From Caballeronia pedi (lineage in GTDB: Bacteria > Pseudomonadota > Gammaproteobacteria > Burkholderiales > Burkholderiaceae): a stretch of DNA of 64,000 nt. The notes below the pieces were generated by a model. That model was not told the DNA's origin and did no database searches. It saw only the letters and a program-made list of their open reading frames with translations. The DNA is taken from NCBI RefSeq assembly GCF_001544915.2, contig NZ_FCOE02000005.1:62001-126000 (forward strand). Direction: 5' to 3'. A program made the translations under genes and the position numbers. This document shows, piece by piece, positions 1 to 8,139 of the stretch (position 1 is its first letter; each line of letters opens with the position of its first letter).

Positions 1-120
1 CGCGAGCATCGTGCGCGGGTCGCGCTGATAGCGCTTGAGTTCGTATTCGACGCCGAGTTCTTCCAGCATCCAGAGCACGCGCTGCGAGCGGGAATTGTTG
101 AGGTGGTGGACGGTCAGCAT
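1..120 (-). CDS. Glutathione S-transferase, N-terminal part (runs off window)
   Basis: The first 40 residues are visible, beginning MLTVHHLNNSRSQRVLWMLE and continuing through EELGVEYELKRYQRD. This is the thioredoxin-fold start of a cytosolic glutathione S-transferase: beta1, then the SRSQRVLW segment at the glutathione site, then helix 1. The rest of the gene lies left of the window. The class cannot be assigned from this fragment. The start is the ATG read from base 120. Family assignment is by recognition of the N-terminal pattern. Confidence 0.8.
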   Translation of the reverse strand, partial: MLTVHHLNNSRSQRVLWMLEELGVEYELKRYQRDPRTMLA

Positions 121-263
121 GGCTCAGCTCTTTTTTGTGTTCGACGATGCCGCCACGGTACACCGCTTGCATGAGGTGAACTTATCCGTGCGCGCGCGTC
201 GAAAGGATAAGGCCCTTTCATGAAGGCCGCACAATGTTTACTCAACGAAATAAGGAGAATTCG

Positions 264-434
264 ATGACGCTGATCATCTACCTCGTCGGCTGGCTGATTC
301 TGATCGGCGGCGTGTCGTGGGCGCTCGTTGCGATGCATGTCTCGCAGCACACGATCATGATCGTCGCCGTCATTATGCTGGGCGTCGCTGTCATCACGGG
401 CGCCACGCGCGTGCGCAATCGCGACAGGTCGTAA
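264..434 (+). CDS. Small two-helix inner-membrane protein (56 aa)
   Basis: A 56-residue protein with two hydrophobic segments (about residues 2-24 and 28-46) and a basic tail (RVRNRDRS), so the C-terminus is probably cytoplasmic by the positive-inside rule. The ATG at 264 is chosen because AAGGAG (252-257) sits at ideal spacing; a longer reading from 234 has no ribosome site. No family is recognised. It stands alone and converges on the response regulator at 485-895. Confidence 0.65.
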   Translation: MTLIIYLVGWLILIGGVSWALVAMHVSQHTIMIVAVIMLGVAVITGATRVRNRDRS

Positions 435-441
435 CGGTTTG

Positions 442-466
442 GAGGCCGCCAATCATCGGCGGCCTC
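442..466. terminator. Hairpin between convergent genes
   Basis: A perfect 9-bp stem, GAGGCCGCC / GGCGGCCTC, with a 7-base loop (451-457), lies between the small membrane protein and the convergent response regulator. Neither strand has a good U-run after the stem, so termination is inferred mainly from position and stem strength. Confidence 0.5.
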
Positions 467-484
467 GAAACGCTTCATGTCAAC

Positions 485-895
485 TCACATCACCACGCGC
501 GTCCCGACCGCATCCTGGATCAGCGTGACGAGTTCGTCGGGATGAACAGGCTTCACCATGAAATGCTGGAAACCCTCGCCGATACTGCGCAATCGATACT
601 CTTCGCTGCCGTGCCCCGTCAGCGCGATTGCCACGGAAGGCGGCAGGTTGCCGCGAATTTCGTGATCCCGCAAACGTTGAATGAGATAGAAACCGTCCAT
701 CTCGGGTAAATCCAGATCGCAGATCACCGCGTCGGGAAGATGCTCGATCGCCGCCTGCGCGCCGTCTTCGGCGTCGGCCAGGGCGAACACTTCCGCACCC
801 TCTTCTTCCAGCAACATCTGCAGCGATGCCCTGCTTTCCGGATCGTCTTCGATGAGCACGATCCGCATGTGCCCCAGTCTTGCTACTTCGTCCAT
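485..895 (-). CDS. Single-domain response regulator (CheY-like receiver)
   Basis: About 136 residues holding only a receiver domain: the acidic pocket in VLIEDD, the phospho-acceptor in AVICDLDLPEMDGF, a Thr in IALTGHG and the switch Lys in FMVKPVHPDEL. All key residues are present, so it should be phosphorylated. There is no output domain; it may act by protein contact or as a phosphorelay sink. ATG codons occur at 895 and 868; the latter begins directly at the receiver. An upstream TTG at 916 is less likely. No histidine kinase is adjacent. Confidence 0.85.
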   Translation of the reverse strand: MDEVARLGHMRIVLIEDDPESRASLQMLLEEEGAEVFALADAEDGAQAAIEHLPDAVICDLDLPEMDGFYLIQRLRDHEIRGNLPPSVAIALTGHGSEEYRLRSIGEGFQHFMVKPVHPDELVTLIQDAVGTRVVM

Positions 896-916
896 GATGT
901 TCTTTTCTGCTGCCAA

Positions 917-1243
917 AAACGGAATTCACGCGCGGGTTTCGATCTCTCGCCGCCGCGCGCACGGTTGCGCGCCTTGATTGACAGTAAAACGCGGCGGGAA
1001 TTCCGAACGCACCGTTATTTACGCCGCGCGTGCGCCGGTGCGGAACGCCTCGCGGTTCTGGCGGCGCCGTCGTGCAGAGTTGCCCCGGGCGCAGCGAGCA
1101 CTATCGAGCAAAAACCGGACCGAGACGCGTGCGCAGCCGCGAACGCCTTATTGTGCGGGCGTTTGCGCCGATCCGAGCCGCGCCGCTCCAATCCCCCGCG
1201 CACGACCGTGTAATTCCTGGATCAGCCGTACCCTGTTTTCCCG
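917..1243. other. Intergenic region without a recognised gene
   Basis: 327 bases upstream of the receiver gene and downstream of the AraC-type gene. Open frames here are short and compositionally unconvincing. An imperfect 9-bp hairpin (1139-1147 with 1158-1166) follows the AraC-type gene on the minus strand but lacks a U-run. The receiver gene promoter is probably here, but I cannot place it. Confidence 0.4.
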
Positions 1244-2050
1244 TCAGACGTTTGTATCGCGGGTGGAATCGGGGCGCGAGGCATTCGAGGTTCCCGCCTG
1301 CAGCAGCGCCCGGTATTCGCTCGGTGTGAGACCGACCGTCGCCTTGAACTGGCGCGTGAAGGCGCTGTGATCCGTATAGCCGCAGAGCGCGGCGACATCG
1401 GTGACCTTCTCGCGCGAGACGAGCAGCGCGGTGGCGGCGTCGAGCCGCGTCTTGAGCAGCACCTGACGCGGCGTCAGATGAAAGACCTTGTGAAAGTAGC
1501 GCTCCAGTTGCGCGATCGACATGTTCGCCATCTGCGCGAGCTGCCGCATGTTGAGCGGCTGCACGTAGTTTTCCTGGATGTGCTGCACCACAGCCGCAAG
1601 CCGGCTGTAGGCCGGATGCGTGCCTTCGGCCGCCTGCAGATCGCGCGAGATGCCCGCGAGCCCGACGATATGCCCCTGCGTGTCATGCAGCGGCTGCTTG
1701 CACGTCATGCACCAGCCGGGTTCGCGTCCCGGATAGAGATGCAGTTCGAGCTGATCGATGAGTTGATGCCCCTGCGCGATGATCGCCTGATCCTGCGCCG
1801 TGTAGATGCGCCCGAAGCGGCGCGGAAACACGTCCTCCGCCGTCTTGCCGATGAGCGCCGACTTGTCGTCCTTGTGGCCGCAGCGGCGCGCGAGCGTGCG
1901 ATTGACCATCGCGTAGCGTGCGTCGCGGTCCTTGACGAAGAACACGATATCCGGCATTGCGTCGAACACGGGCGCGAGCAGCGCGAAATGCGCGAGCATG
2001 TCGGAAAGCGTCGACGCGGGAGGATGAACGATCGGCGTCGTGTTAGTCAT
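1244..2050 (-). CDS. AraC-family regulator with N-terminal PAS domain
   Basis: 268 residues. Residues about 20-140 form a PAS sensor (DAMPDIVFFVKDRDARYAMVNRT, then VGLAGISRDLQ), and about 150-250 a double helix-turn-helix AraC domain ending in CGYTDHSAFTRQFKATVGLTPSEYR. It lies 62 bases downstream of the hydroxyproline dehydrogenase operon on the same strand, so it is probably the local activator. AraC-type regulators are known for hydroxyproline catabolism (LhpR of Pseudomonas). The PAS domain contains a WCMTCKQ cysteine pair that could sense ligand or redox state; this is speculative. The effector is inferred from gene context only. Confidence 0.85.
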   Translation of the reverse strand: MTNTTPIVHPPASTLSDMLAHFALLAPVFDAMPDIVFFVKDRDARYAMVNRTLARRCGHKDDKSALIGKTAEDVFPRRFGRIYTAQDQAIIAQGHQLIDQLELHLYPGREPGWCMTCKQPLHDTQGHIVGLAGISRDLQAAEGTHPAYSRLAAVVQHIQENYVQPLNMRQLAQMANMSIAQLERYFHKVFHLTPRQVLLKTRLDAATALLVSREKVTDVAALCGYTDHSAFTRQFKATVGLTPSEYRALLQAGTSNASRPDSTRDTNV

Positions 2051-2112
2051 GCGTGGAGATGTCGGTTGCGCTCGATTGAATCTGTCGCCCGATTATAGAA
2101 GCGTTGGCCTGG

Positions 2113-3384
2113 CTATGAACGGAACGTATCAGCGCGATCGCATGCACCGATCAGTGTGTCGATGCGCACCGGCGCGAACGGCGGACGCGCCGCCGCGCGC
2201 GGCCATCCGAAATACACCGACGCCGCCTCGCCGCACATACGCCCCTGACACGGTCCCATGCCGCAACGCGTCTGAAGCTTGGCGTCGCGCCAGTTCGCGT
2301 GCGCGGCGACGTCGCCGATCGACACGTCCTCGCAACGGCACAACAACGTATCGGGCGATGGCACCGCGCGCGCCTCGTCGCCGAGCGCGAACGCCTGCGC
2401 CACGCGCCCCGCGAAGGCGCGCCAGCGATCGCGTTCGCGCACGAGACGCGCATCGGCTGCGATGCCGAGCGCCGACTGCGCCGCAAGCGCGCCTTCGACG
2501 CTCGCCAGTTCCATCCCGCCGATGCCCGTGCATTCGCCCGCCGCAAAAACATCTTCCTGCGATGTGCGCTGCGCCTCGTCGACACGGATCGCGCCGTCGC
2601 TTTCGTCCACCGCGCAGCCGAGTGCGAGCGCCAGCGTCGCGTTGGGCACGAGGCCATAGCCGCACGCGATGCGATCCGCTTCGAACGTTTCGTCGCGGCC
2701 GCGCGTGCGAATCGTCACCGCCTCCACGCGCGTGCTCCCGTGCGCCTTCACGACGACACCGCCCGTGCGATAACGCGTCGTGCCGAGCGCGACGGCCTGC
2801 GCCAGCTTGCCCGGCGTCAACGCAAGCGACGCCACGAAGCGCGCGACCCGTGTGAGCGGCGCCTGTTCGACCACCGCGACGACGTGCGCGCCGCGACGCC
2901 GCGCGGTATCCGCGACGGCAAGCAACAACGGCCCGCTGCCCGCCACGACGATGCGTTCGCCGCGCACCGGCATTCCGCCCTTGATGAGCGCCTGCAAGCC
3001 GCCCGCGCCCGTCACGCCCGGCAGGGTCCAGCCGTCGAAGGGAAGAAGCCGCTCGCGCGCGCCGGTCGCGAGGATGAGCTTGGAATGTGCGAGCGCGAGC
3101 GGCGCGCCCTCGCGTTCGAGCAGAAGCAGTTTGTCGCCAGGCGCGGCAGCGACCTTCGTCGCGCTCATGACGACGAGATTCGGATGCGCGCACGTTTCAT
3201 CGAGCCATTGGCGAAGCTGCGCGGCGGGCGGGAGCGTCGGACCTTGCCGCCAGATCTGGCCACCGGGGCGCGGATTGTCGTCGATGAGCGCGACGCGCGC
3301 GCCGGCCTGCGCCGCGATCCGCGCTGCCCTCAAACCCGCCGGCCCCGCGCCGACGATCGCGATATCGACCTGTTCGGCGTTCAT
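2113..3384 (-). CDS. D-hydroxyproline dehydrogenase, NAD/FAD-binding subunit (HcnB-like)
   Basis: 423 residues. An N-terminal Rossmann motif (VGAGPAGLRAA, about residues 11-21), a second dinucleotide site (VVAGSGPLLLAVADTARRRGAHV) and a C-terminal cysteine module (CRCEDV ... CGMGPCQGRMCG) of the BFD/Fer2 type. This is the architecture of the HcnB/OoxA subunit of hcn-type amino-acid dehydrogenases. Its start ATG overlaps the ferredoxin-like stop (ATGA), placing it in the operon epimerase-HcnC-like-HcnA-like-HcnB-like. The complex should oxidise D-hydroxyproline to pyrroline-4-hydroxy-2-carboxylate at the inner membrane. An in-frame upstream extension is rejected because it reads through the ferredoxin gene. 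Confidence 0.85.
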   Translation of the reverse strand: MNAEQVDIAIVGAGPAGLRAARIAAQAGARVALIDDNPRPGGQIWRQGPTLPPAAQLRQWLDETCAHPNLVVMSATKVAAAPGDKLLLLEREGAPLALAHSKLILATGARERLLPFDGWTLPGVTGAGGLQALIKGGMPVRGERIVVAGSGPLLLAVADTARRRGAHVVAVVEQAPLTRVARFVASLALTPGKLAQAVALGTTRYRTGGVVVKAHGSTRVEAVTIRTRGRDETFEADRIACGYGLVPNATLALALGCAVDESDGAIRVDEAQRTSQEDVFAAGECTGIGGMELASVEGALAAQSALGIAADARLVRERDRWRAFAGRVAQAFALGDEARAVPSPDTLLCRCEDVSIGDVAAHANWRDAKLQTRCGMGPCQGRMCGEAASVYFGWPRAAARPPFAPVRIDTLIGACDRADTFRS

Positions 3385-3635
3385 CGCATCGTCTCGATCG
3401 AAAGGCCGTCGCGGCATAGCGTCTGACAGCCGAGGACATGCGCGCGGGCATCGACTGTCACGCGGCATTCCTGGCACACGCCCATGCCGCACCACGCGGC
3501 GCGCGGCTCGCCGGTGACGGAGCGCCGCGTGCCGCCGACGCCGCGCATCGCGATTGCGATCGCTGCCGCGACGGTCGTGAACGCGGGCACGGCGAGCGGC
3601 TCGCCATCGACGGTCACGGTGACGAGATCAGCCAT
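3381..3635 (-). CDS. 2Fe-2S ferredoxin-like subunit of the dehydrogenase (HcnA-like)
   Basis: 84 residues with the plant-type cluster cysteines C49, C54, C57 and C70 (WCGMGVCQEC ... GC). It matches the small HcnA-like subunit that relays electrons between the two flavoprotein subunits. It overlaps the preceding oxidase gene by 8 bases and the following gene by 4, so translation is probably coupled across all three. Confidence 0.85.
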   Translation of the reverse strand: MADLVTVTVDGEPLAVPAFTTVAAAIAIAMRGVGGTRRSVTGEPRAAWCGMGVCQECRVTVDARAHVLGCQTLCRDGLSIETMR

Positions 3636-4767
3636 CGGCGTGCTCCGTGGCGAATCGTTGCGGCGAAAAGGCGTGGCTGTCGGGCAGATCGAATGGAACC
3701 GGCTCGCCGAGCATCTGCGCGGCGATGAGCTTCGCGGTGCCGAGCGAGGTCGTCACGCCGAGTCCCTCGTGACCTGTCGCGAGCCACAGACGATTGCCCG
3801 CATGACGCGCCGGACCGATCAGCGGCAAGCCGTCGGGCGTGGCGGCGCGAAAGCCGGTCCACGCACGCACGGCGTTGAGCGCGCCGATTCCCGGCAGATA
3901 ACGCGTCGCGCGCGCGAGCATCGCCGCGAGCACGTCGATTTCGACGGCCGGATCGGCGGTGCCGAACTGACGCGACGAACCGATCAGCACTTGCCCCGTC
4001 GGACGCGGCTGCGCGTTGAACGCCACCGACGTGCCGCGCGCGTGATGCGCGCTCTTGATGTAGCCGAGCTCCAGCACCTGATGATGCAGCGCGCCGGGAT
4101 AGCGATCGGTGATCAGCAGGTGCCCTTTCTTCGCTTCGAGCCGCACGCCCGCGATCAGATCGGCCGCCGCCAGCCCGTTCGCGACGACGACATGCGCCGC
4201 CGCGCGCCGCTCGCCGTTCACGAGCGTGACGCTCGCGTGCGTGTCGTCGGCATCGACGGCGCGAACCGGGCAATCGGTCGATACGCGTATGCGTTCCGAG
4301 CACGTCAAAAGCCATTGCGCCGCGGCGGGCGCGTACACGATGGCGTCGTCGTCGATCAGCAGGCCGCCTTGCATCGCGTGGCTGACCGCCGGTTCCGCTT
4401 CGCGCAGCGCGGCGCGGTCGAGCAGTTGCGCGCGCACGCCTGCCGTCGCGAACGCGTCGCGCATCGTGCGGGCGGCGTCGAGTTCTGCGTCGTCTTCCGC
4501 GATCCAGAGCGTGCCGCAGCGCGAAAACGCATCGCGCTCGCGCAGTTGGGCGCCGAGCGCGAGCCACGCTTCGCGCGACGCCCGCGCCAGCGCGAATTCG
4601 GCCGGCGAATCGTTCATCACGACGATGTGGCCCATGCCCGCCGCCGTCGCGCCGCCGCCGATACCGCGCGCTTCCAGCACCTCGACGGTCAGGCCGCGCC
4701 GGGCGAGTTCCGCCGCGCACGCCGCGCCGACGATGCCCGCGCCGACGACGATCACATCCGCCGTCAT
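3628..4767 (-). CDS. D-hydroxyproline dehydrogenase, catalytic FAD subunit (HcnC-like, DAO family)
   Basis: 379 residues. The N-terminal FAD motif [21 protein letters not shown] and the DAO-fold C-terminus ([17 protein letters not shown], then [19 protein letters not shown]) are typical of the D-amino-acid oxidase/HcnC family. The start ATG at 4767 overlaps the epimerase stop. Directly after a 4-hydroxyproline epimerase, the expected substrate is cis-4-hydroxy-D-proline. An in-frame extension to 5523 is only antisense-like reading through the epimerase gene and is discarded. Confidence 0.85.
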   Translation of the reverse strand: MTADVIVVGAGIVGAACAAELARRGLTVEVLEARGIGGGATAAGMGHIVVMNDSPAEFALARASREAWLALGAQLRERDAFSRCGTLWIAEDDAELDAARTMRDAFATAGVRAQLLDRAALREAEPAVSHAMQGGLLIDDDAIVYAPAAAQWLLTCSERIRVSTDCPVRAVDADDTHASVTLVNGERRAAAHVVVANGLAAADLIAGVRLEAKKGHLLITDRYPGALHHQVLELGYIKSAHHARGTSVAFNAQPRPTGQVLIGSSRQFGTADPAVEIDVLAAMLARATRYLPGIGALNAVRAWTGFRAATPDGLPLIGPARHAGNRLWLATGHEGLGVTTSLGTAKLIAAQMLGEPVPFDLPDSHAFSPQRFATEHADG

Positions 4768-5714
4768 GCGCGCGCGCCGGCTTCGATGCCTCGCATGAAC
4801 GGATCGCGTTCGTCGAACACGAGCCGGCCTTCGCCCATGATGTGCGCGTAGCCCGTGATGGTCGGCACGAGCACGTCGCCGTCGAGCGCGTAGCTGCCCT
4901 CGAACACGCTGCCGATGATGCTTTCCTGACGCCATACCGCGCCCGCTTCGAGCGCGCCGTCCGCCGCGAGACACGCGAGCTTGGCGCTGGTGCCGGTGCC
5001 GCACGGCGAGCGATCGTAGGCGCTGCCCGGACACAGCACGAAATTGCGGCTGTCGACACCCGCGACGGGCGAATCCGCGAACAGCTCGATATGGTCGATA
5101 TACGCGCCGTCCGCGCCGGTGATGCGCTGCGCGTGCAGGGCATCGCGGATTGCTTCGGTGAACGCCGTCAGTTCGCCGATGCGCGCGGGCGTCAGTTCGC
5201 GCCCGTGATCCGCGACGAGAAAGAACCAGTTGCCGCCCCACGCGACGTCGCCGGTGAGCGGGCCGTGACCGGGCACCTCGAGCGTCACCGCGCGCCGGTG
5301 CCGGTACGCCGGCACGTTGCGCACGCTGACGCTGCCGTTCGCGTTGAGCGTGGCATCGACGGGGCCGACCGGCGTATCGATGCGATGGCTTCCCGGCGCA
5401 ATTCTGCCCGCATGCGCGAGCGACGCGACAAGCCCGATCGTGCCGTGCCCGCACATGCCCAGATAGCCGACGTTGTTGAAGAAGATGACGCCGGCCGCGG
5501 CGGCGGGATCGTCGGGCTCGCACAGCAGCGCGCCGACCATCACGTCCGAGCCGCGCGGCTCCGTGACGATCGCGCGGCGCCAGTCGTCGAAATGCGTCCG
5601 GAACGTGTCGAGACGTTGCGCGAGCGTGCCGTGGCCCAGATCGGGGCCGCCCGCGATCACGAGGCGCGTCGGTTCGCCGCCCGTATGCGAGTCGATGATG
5701 TCGATGGTTTTCAT
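4764..5714 (-). CDS. 4-hydroxyproline 2-epimerase
   Basis: 316 residues of the proline racemase family with both catalytic cysteines: C88 in MCGHGTIG and C238 in [10 protein letters not shown]. Together with the dehydrogenase genes this points to 4-hydroxyproline 2-epimerase rather than proline racemase: it inverts trans-4-hydroxy-L-proline to cis-4-hydroxy-D-proline, the first step of the pathway. It is the first gene of the minus-strand operon. The ATG at 5714 begins [15 protein letters not shown], the conserved N-terminus; upstream in-frame residues look non-coding. Confidence 0.92.
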   Translation of the reverse strand: MKTIDIIDSHTGGEPTRLVIAGGPDLGHGTLAQRLDTFRTHFDDWRRAIVTEPRGSDVMVGALLCEPDDPAAAAGVIFFNNVGYLGMCGHGTIGLVASLAHAGRIAPGSHRIDTPVGPVDATLNANGSVSVRNVPAYRHRRAVTLEVPGHGPLTGDVAWGGNWFFLVADHGRELTPARIGELTAFTEAIRDALHAQRITGADGAYIDHIELFADSPVAGVDSRNFVLCPGSAYDRSPCGTGTSAKLACLAADGALEAGAVWRQESIIGSVFEGSYALDGDVLVPTITGYAHIMGEGRLVFDERDPFMRGIEAGARA

Positions 5715-5938
5715 GCCGCCTATCCTAGAAATGCGCGCGGCGGGCGTCTTGAAGCGGCTGAATCGTTTTGATGACGATATCGGCACAATTCAGCATCGTC
5801 CCGGCGCGCCCGCGACGCGCCGCATTCGCGCCGAAACGGCTATGCCGAAATCGGCACGCGGCGCGCGCGAAATGCGCAAGACGCCCGATTTTTCGGTGCT
5901 TACACTGCCTACCGTTCAATCAATTTCGGAGCGCTGCC
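5715..5938. promoter_or_regulatory. Divergent promoter region of the hydroxyproline genes
   Basis: 224 bases between the epimerase operon and the divergent deaminase gene. The octamer ATCGGCAC occurs twice in direct orientation (5779-5786 and 5850-5857). The second copy lies in a palindrome TGCCGA-AA-TCGGCA (5843-5856). These are candidate sites for the AraC-type regulator. No convincing -35/-10 pair could be assigned on either strand. Confidence 0.4.
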
Positions 5939-6844
5939 GTGACGCATATCTGGGAAGGCGTGATGCCCGCCGTGACCACCAAGTTCAACGCCGATTTCAG
6001 CATAGATCGTGCATGGACCGCGAAGAACGTCGACGCGCAGATCGAAGCCGGCGTCGATGGCATCATCGTGTGCGGATCGCTCGGCGAAGCCTCGACACTC
6101 TCGCTCGACGAAAAACTCGACGTGCTCGATATCGCCGTGGATGCCGCGCGCGGCCGCGTGCCGGTGCTGCTGACGATCGCGGAAAACAGCACGCTCGACG
6201 GCTGTCGCCAGGCCGAGCGCGCCGCGCGACACGGCGCGGCGGGCTACATGGTGCTGCCGGGCTTGCGCTATCTGTCGGACCGGCGCGAGACGCTGAATCA
6301 CTTCCGCATGGTCGCCGATGCAAGCCCGCTGCCGCTGATGGTCTACAACAATCCGCTCGCGTATGGCGTCGATGTCACGCCGAAGATGTTCGCCGAACTC
6401 GCGGAAGATAAAAAATTCGCGGCGATCAAGGAATCGAGCGGCGACGTGCGCCGCATCACCGATCTCATCAACGAAACGGGCGACCGCTATGCGCTGTTCT
6501 GCGGCGTCGACAATCTGGCGATGGAAGCGATTCTGATGGGCGCGCACGGCTGGGTTGCGGGGCTCGTGTGCGCGTTTCCGCGTGAGACGGTGGCCATCTA
6601 CAAGCTGATTCGCGCGGGCCGGGTCGAGGAAGCGCGCGCGATATACCGATGGTTCGCGCCACTGCTCGCGCTGGATGTGTCGCACAAGCTGGTGCAGAAC
6701 ATCAAGCTGGCCGAGACGATCGTGGGTCTGGGCACGGAACCGGTGCGCCCGCCGCGTCTGCCGCTCGCCGGCGACGAGCGCAACGAAGTGGAAACGTTGA
6801 TTCGTCGCAGCATCGAGACGCGTCCGGCGCTGCCGACGGTTTAA
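5939..6844 (+). CDS. DHDPS-family lyase, probable 1-pyrroline-4-hydroxy-2-carboxylate deaminase
   Basis: 301 residues, TIM-barrel DHDPS/NAL family. The Schiff-base Lys (K164 in FAAIKESS) and the catalytic Tyr (Y136 in VYNNP) are present. Divergent from a hydroxyproline epimerase/dehydrogenase operon, the expected reaction is deamination of pyrroline-4-hydroxy-2-carboxylate to 2,5-dioxopentanoate; other DHDPS-family aldolases cannot be excluded by sequence alone. The start is a GTG (VTHIWEGVMPAVTTKF) with GGAG at 5928-5931; an upstream ATG at 5768 would add a non-homologous Arg-rich leader. The semialdehyde dehydrogenase of the final step is not in the window. Confidence 0.85.
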   Translation: MTHIWEGVMPAVTTKFNADFSIDRAWTAKNVDAQIEAGVDGIIVCGSLGEASTLSLDEKLDVLDIAVDAARGRVPVLLTIAENSTLDGCRQAERAARHGAAGYMVLPGLRYLSDRRETLNHFRMVADASPLPLMVYNNPLAYGVDVTPKMFAELAEDKKFAAIKESSGDVRRITDLINETGDRYALFCGVDNLAMEAILMGAHGWVAGLVCAFPRETVAIYKLIRAGRVEEARAIYRWFAPLLALDVSHKLVQNIKLAETIVGLGTEPVRPPRLPLAGDERNEVETLIRRSIETRPALPTV

Positions 6845-6858
6845 GGACAAGCGAAAAC

Positions 6859-6893
6859 AAAAATGCCGTCCTCGCGACGGCGTTTTCTTGTTT
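6859..6893. terminator. Bidirectional rho-independent terminator
   Basis: Stem GCCGTC (6865-6870) and GACGGC (6876-6881) with a 5-base loop. TTTTCTT follows on the plus strand, and an A-rich run precedes it, giving U-residues on the minus strand. It lies between the stops of the deaminase gene and the convergent response regulator, so it should serve both. Confidence 0.85.
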
Positions 6894-6900
6894 AGCGACT

Positions 6901-7644
6901 TCAGGCCGCGATCTGCGCAGGCGCAGGATCAGCGAGGCCGTCGCCGGTGTCTTCCGCGCCGTCATAGAGATGCAGCAGCCGGGAGCCGCTCTTGTACACC
7001 GGCTGCAAGCGGAAGTTGTTGACCGGCTCGATTTCGAGCGCGAGACGCAGACGCGAAACGTGGCTGTCGATGGTGCGCGTGGTTTCGCGGAATTCGCGGC
7101 CCCAGACCATCGCGAAAATGTGATCGCGCGACAGCACGCGACCGATATTCGAGAAGAACAGCTGCGCGAGACGGAATTGCGTGCCGCTCAGCTGCACCGG
7201 CTTGCCGCGCACGGTGACGGTCTGCTGGCGGGCGTCGAAGCGATACGGACCGACTTCGAGACACGCGCTGGACGTCGCCGGAAACGCGCGGCGCAAGAGC
7301 GCTTCGACGCGCGCGCCGAACTCGCCCGGGCGGATCGGATAAACGACGTAATCGTCCGCGCCGGCGGTGAGTGCGCAGACCACGTTATGCTCGGCGCCGT
7401 CCGGCGTCGCGAACATGACCGGCACGCGCTCGCCGAAGCTCGAACGCACGGATTTGAGCAGGTCGAGGCCGCACAGGCCCGAGGAATTCCAGTCGAGAAT
7501 CAGCAGATCGACTGTCGAGCGGGACAGCGCTTTCGACAGCACGAGGCCATCGCCAAAGGTCACGCAGGTGTGGCCGAGCCGTTTGACGACATCGCTGATG
7601 AGATTTCGATAACTTGGGTCGGTTTGCAAAACGGCGACGCGCAT
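6901..7644 (-). CDS. OmpR-type response regulator with atypical receiver
   Basis: 247 residues: receiver (about 1-115) and winged-helix DNA-binding domain (about 128-225; QLSGTQFRLAQLFFSNIGRVLSR ... RTIDSHVSRLRLALE). The phospho-acceptor D51 is present (LLILDWNSSG), but the usual switch Lys is replaced by Tyr102 (DDYVVYPIRPGEF, normally xKP), and the acidic pocket shows one Asp (QTDPS) instead of two. Normal phosphorylation switching is therefore doubtful. No kinase gene is adjacent. The start is the ATG at 7644. The target is unknown. Confidence 0.85.
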   Translation of the reverse strand: MRVAVLQTDPSYRNLISDVVKRLGHTCVTFGDGLVLSKALSRSTVDLLILDWNSSGLCGLDLLKSVRSSFGERVPVMFATPDGAEHNVVCALTAGADDYVVYPIRPGEFGARVEALLRRAFPATSSACLEVGPYRFDARQQTVTVRGKPVQLSGTQFRLAQLFFSNIGRVLSRDHIFAMVWGREFRETTRTIDSHVSRLRLALEIEPVNNFRLQPVYKSGSRLLHLYDGAEDTGDGLADPAPAQIAA

Positions 7645-8139
7645 AGTGTCTTACCTGATGAGTCCAAGGGACATGGGGCGGATGCCGTACTTCCGGCGCC
7701 CGCCGGGCGTCTCGTCGCGGGATGAGACGGGGATATTCAAGCTGCGCATTCTGGGCAGCCGGGCGACCCTTTCCCATCGGACTCATCCGAATTGTCAACG
7801 CATGTGACGACGCATCCCCCTCGCTTCGGTCCGTCTCATGCGCGCAAATCTCAAAAAAATAGAACGGCTTTTCTCTTTTGAGCCGGTTTTCATCCTGTAA
7901 CATGCCGCGTCTGGCTCAAAAGTTCCCGCTTCCGCCGTTTTATCGAGACGTCGCGTAGCAAGCTGCGCCGCGACTGTCCGTCGCATCCCGCAGCGCGGAC
8001 GACGGGCGGCGGCTCTCGAATCCGCGCCCGCCGCGACCGTCGATTCGCGTCCACCCGGCGCGTCTGTCGCTCCCGCAGGGCAAAGCCTCGTTCTACTGCG
8101 CGTCACGCGTGGTTCCTCCACTCACAGGTTCTCTTTTCG
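7645..8139. promoter_or_regulatory. 495-bp divergent intergenic region with a 10-bp inverted repeat
   Basis: This lies between the minus-strand regulator and the plus-strand transporter. A perfect inverted repeat CTTTTGAGCC (7875-7884) and GGCTCAAAAG (7913-7922), separated by 28 bases, is the only clear structure. It could be a spaced operator, perhaps of the neighbouring regulator, or a weak hairpin. Open frames here look non-coding. Confidence 0.4.

Noticed and set aside
1139..1166. Hairpin GCGAACGCC / GGCGTTTGC downstream of the AraC gene
   Set aside because: One wobble, 10-base loop and no U-run in the transcribed direction. Left in the intergenic description only.
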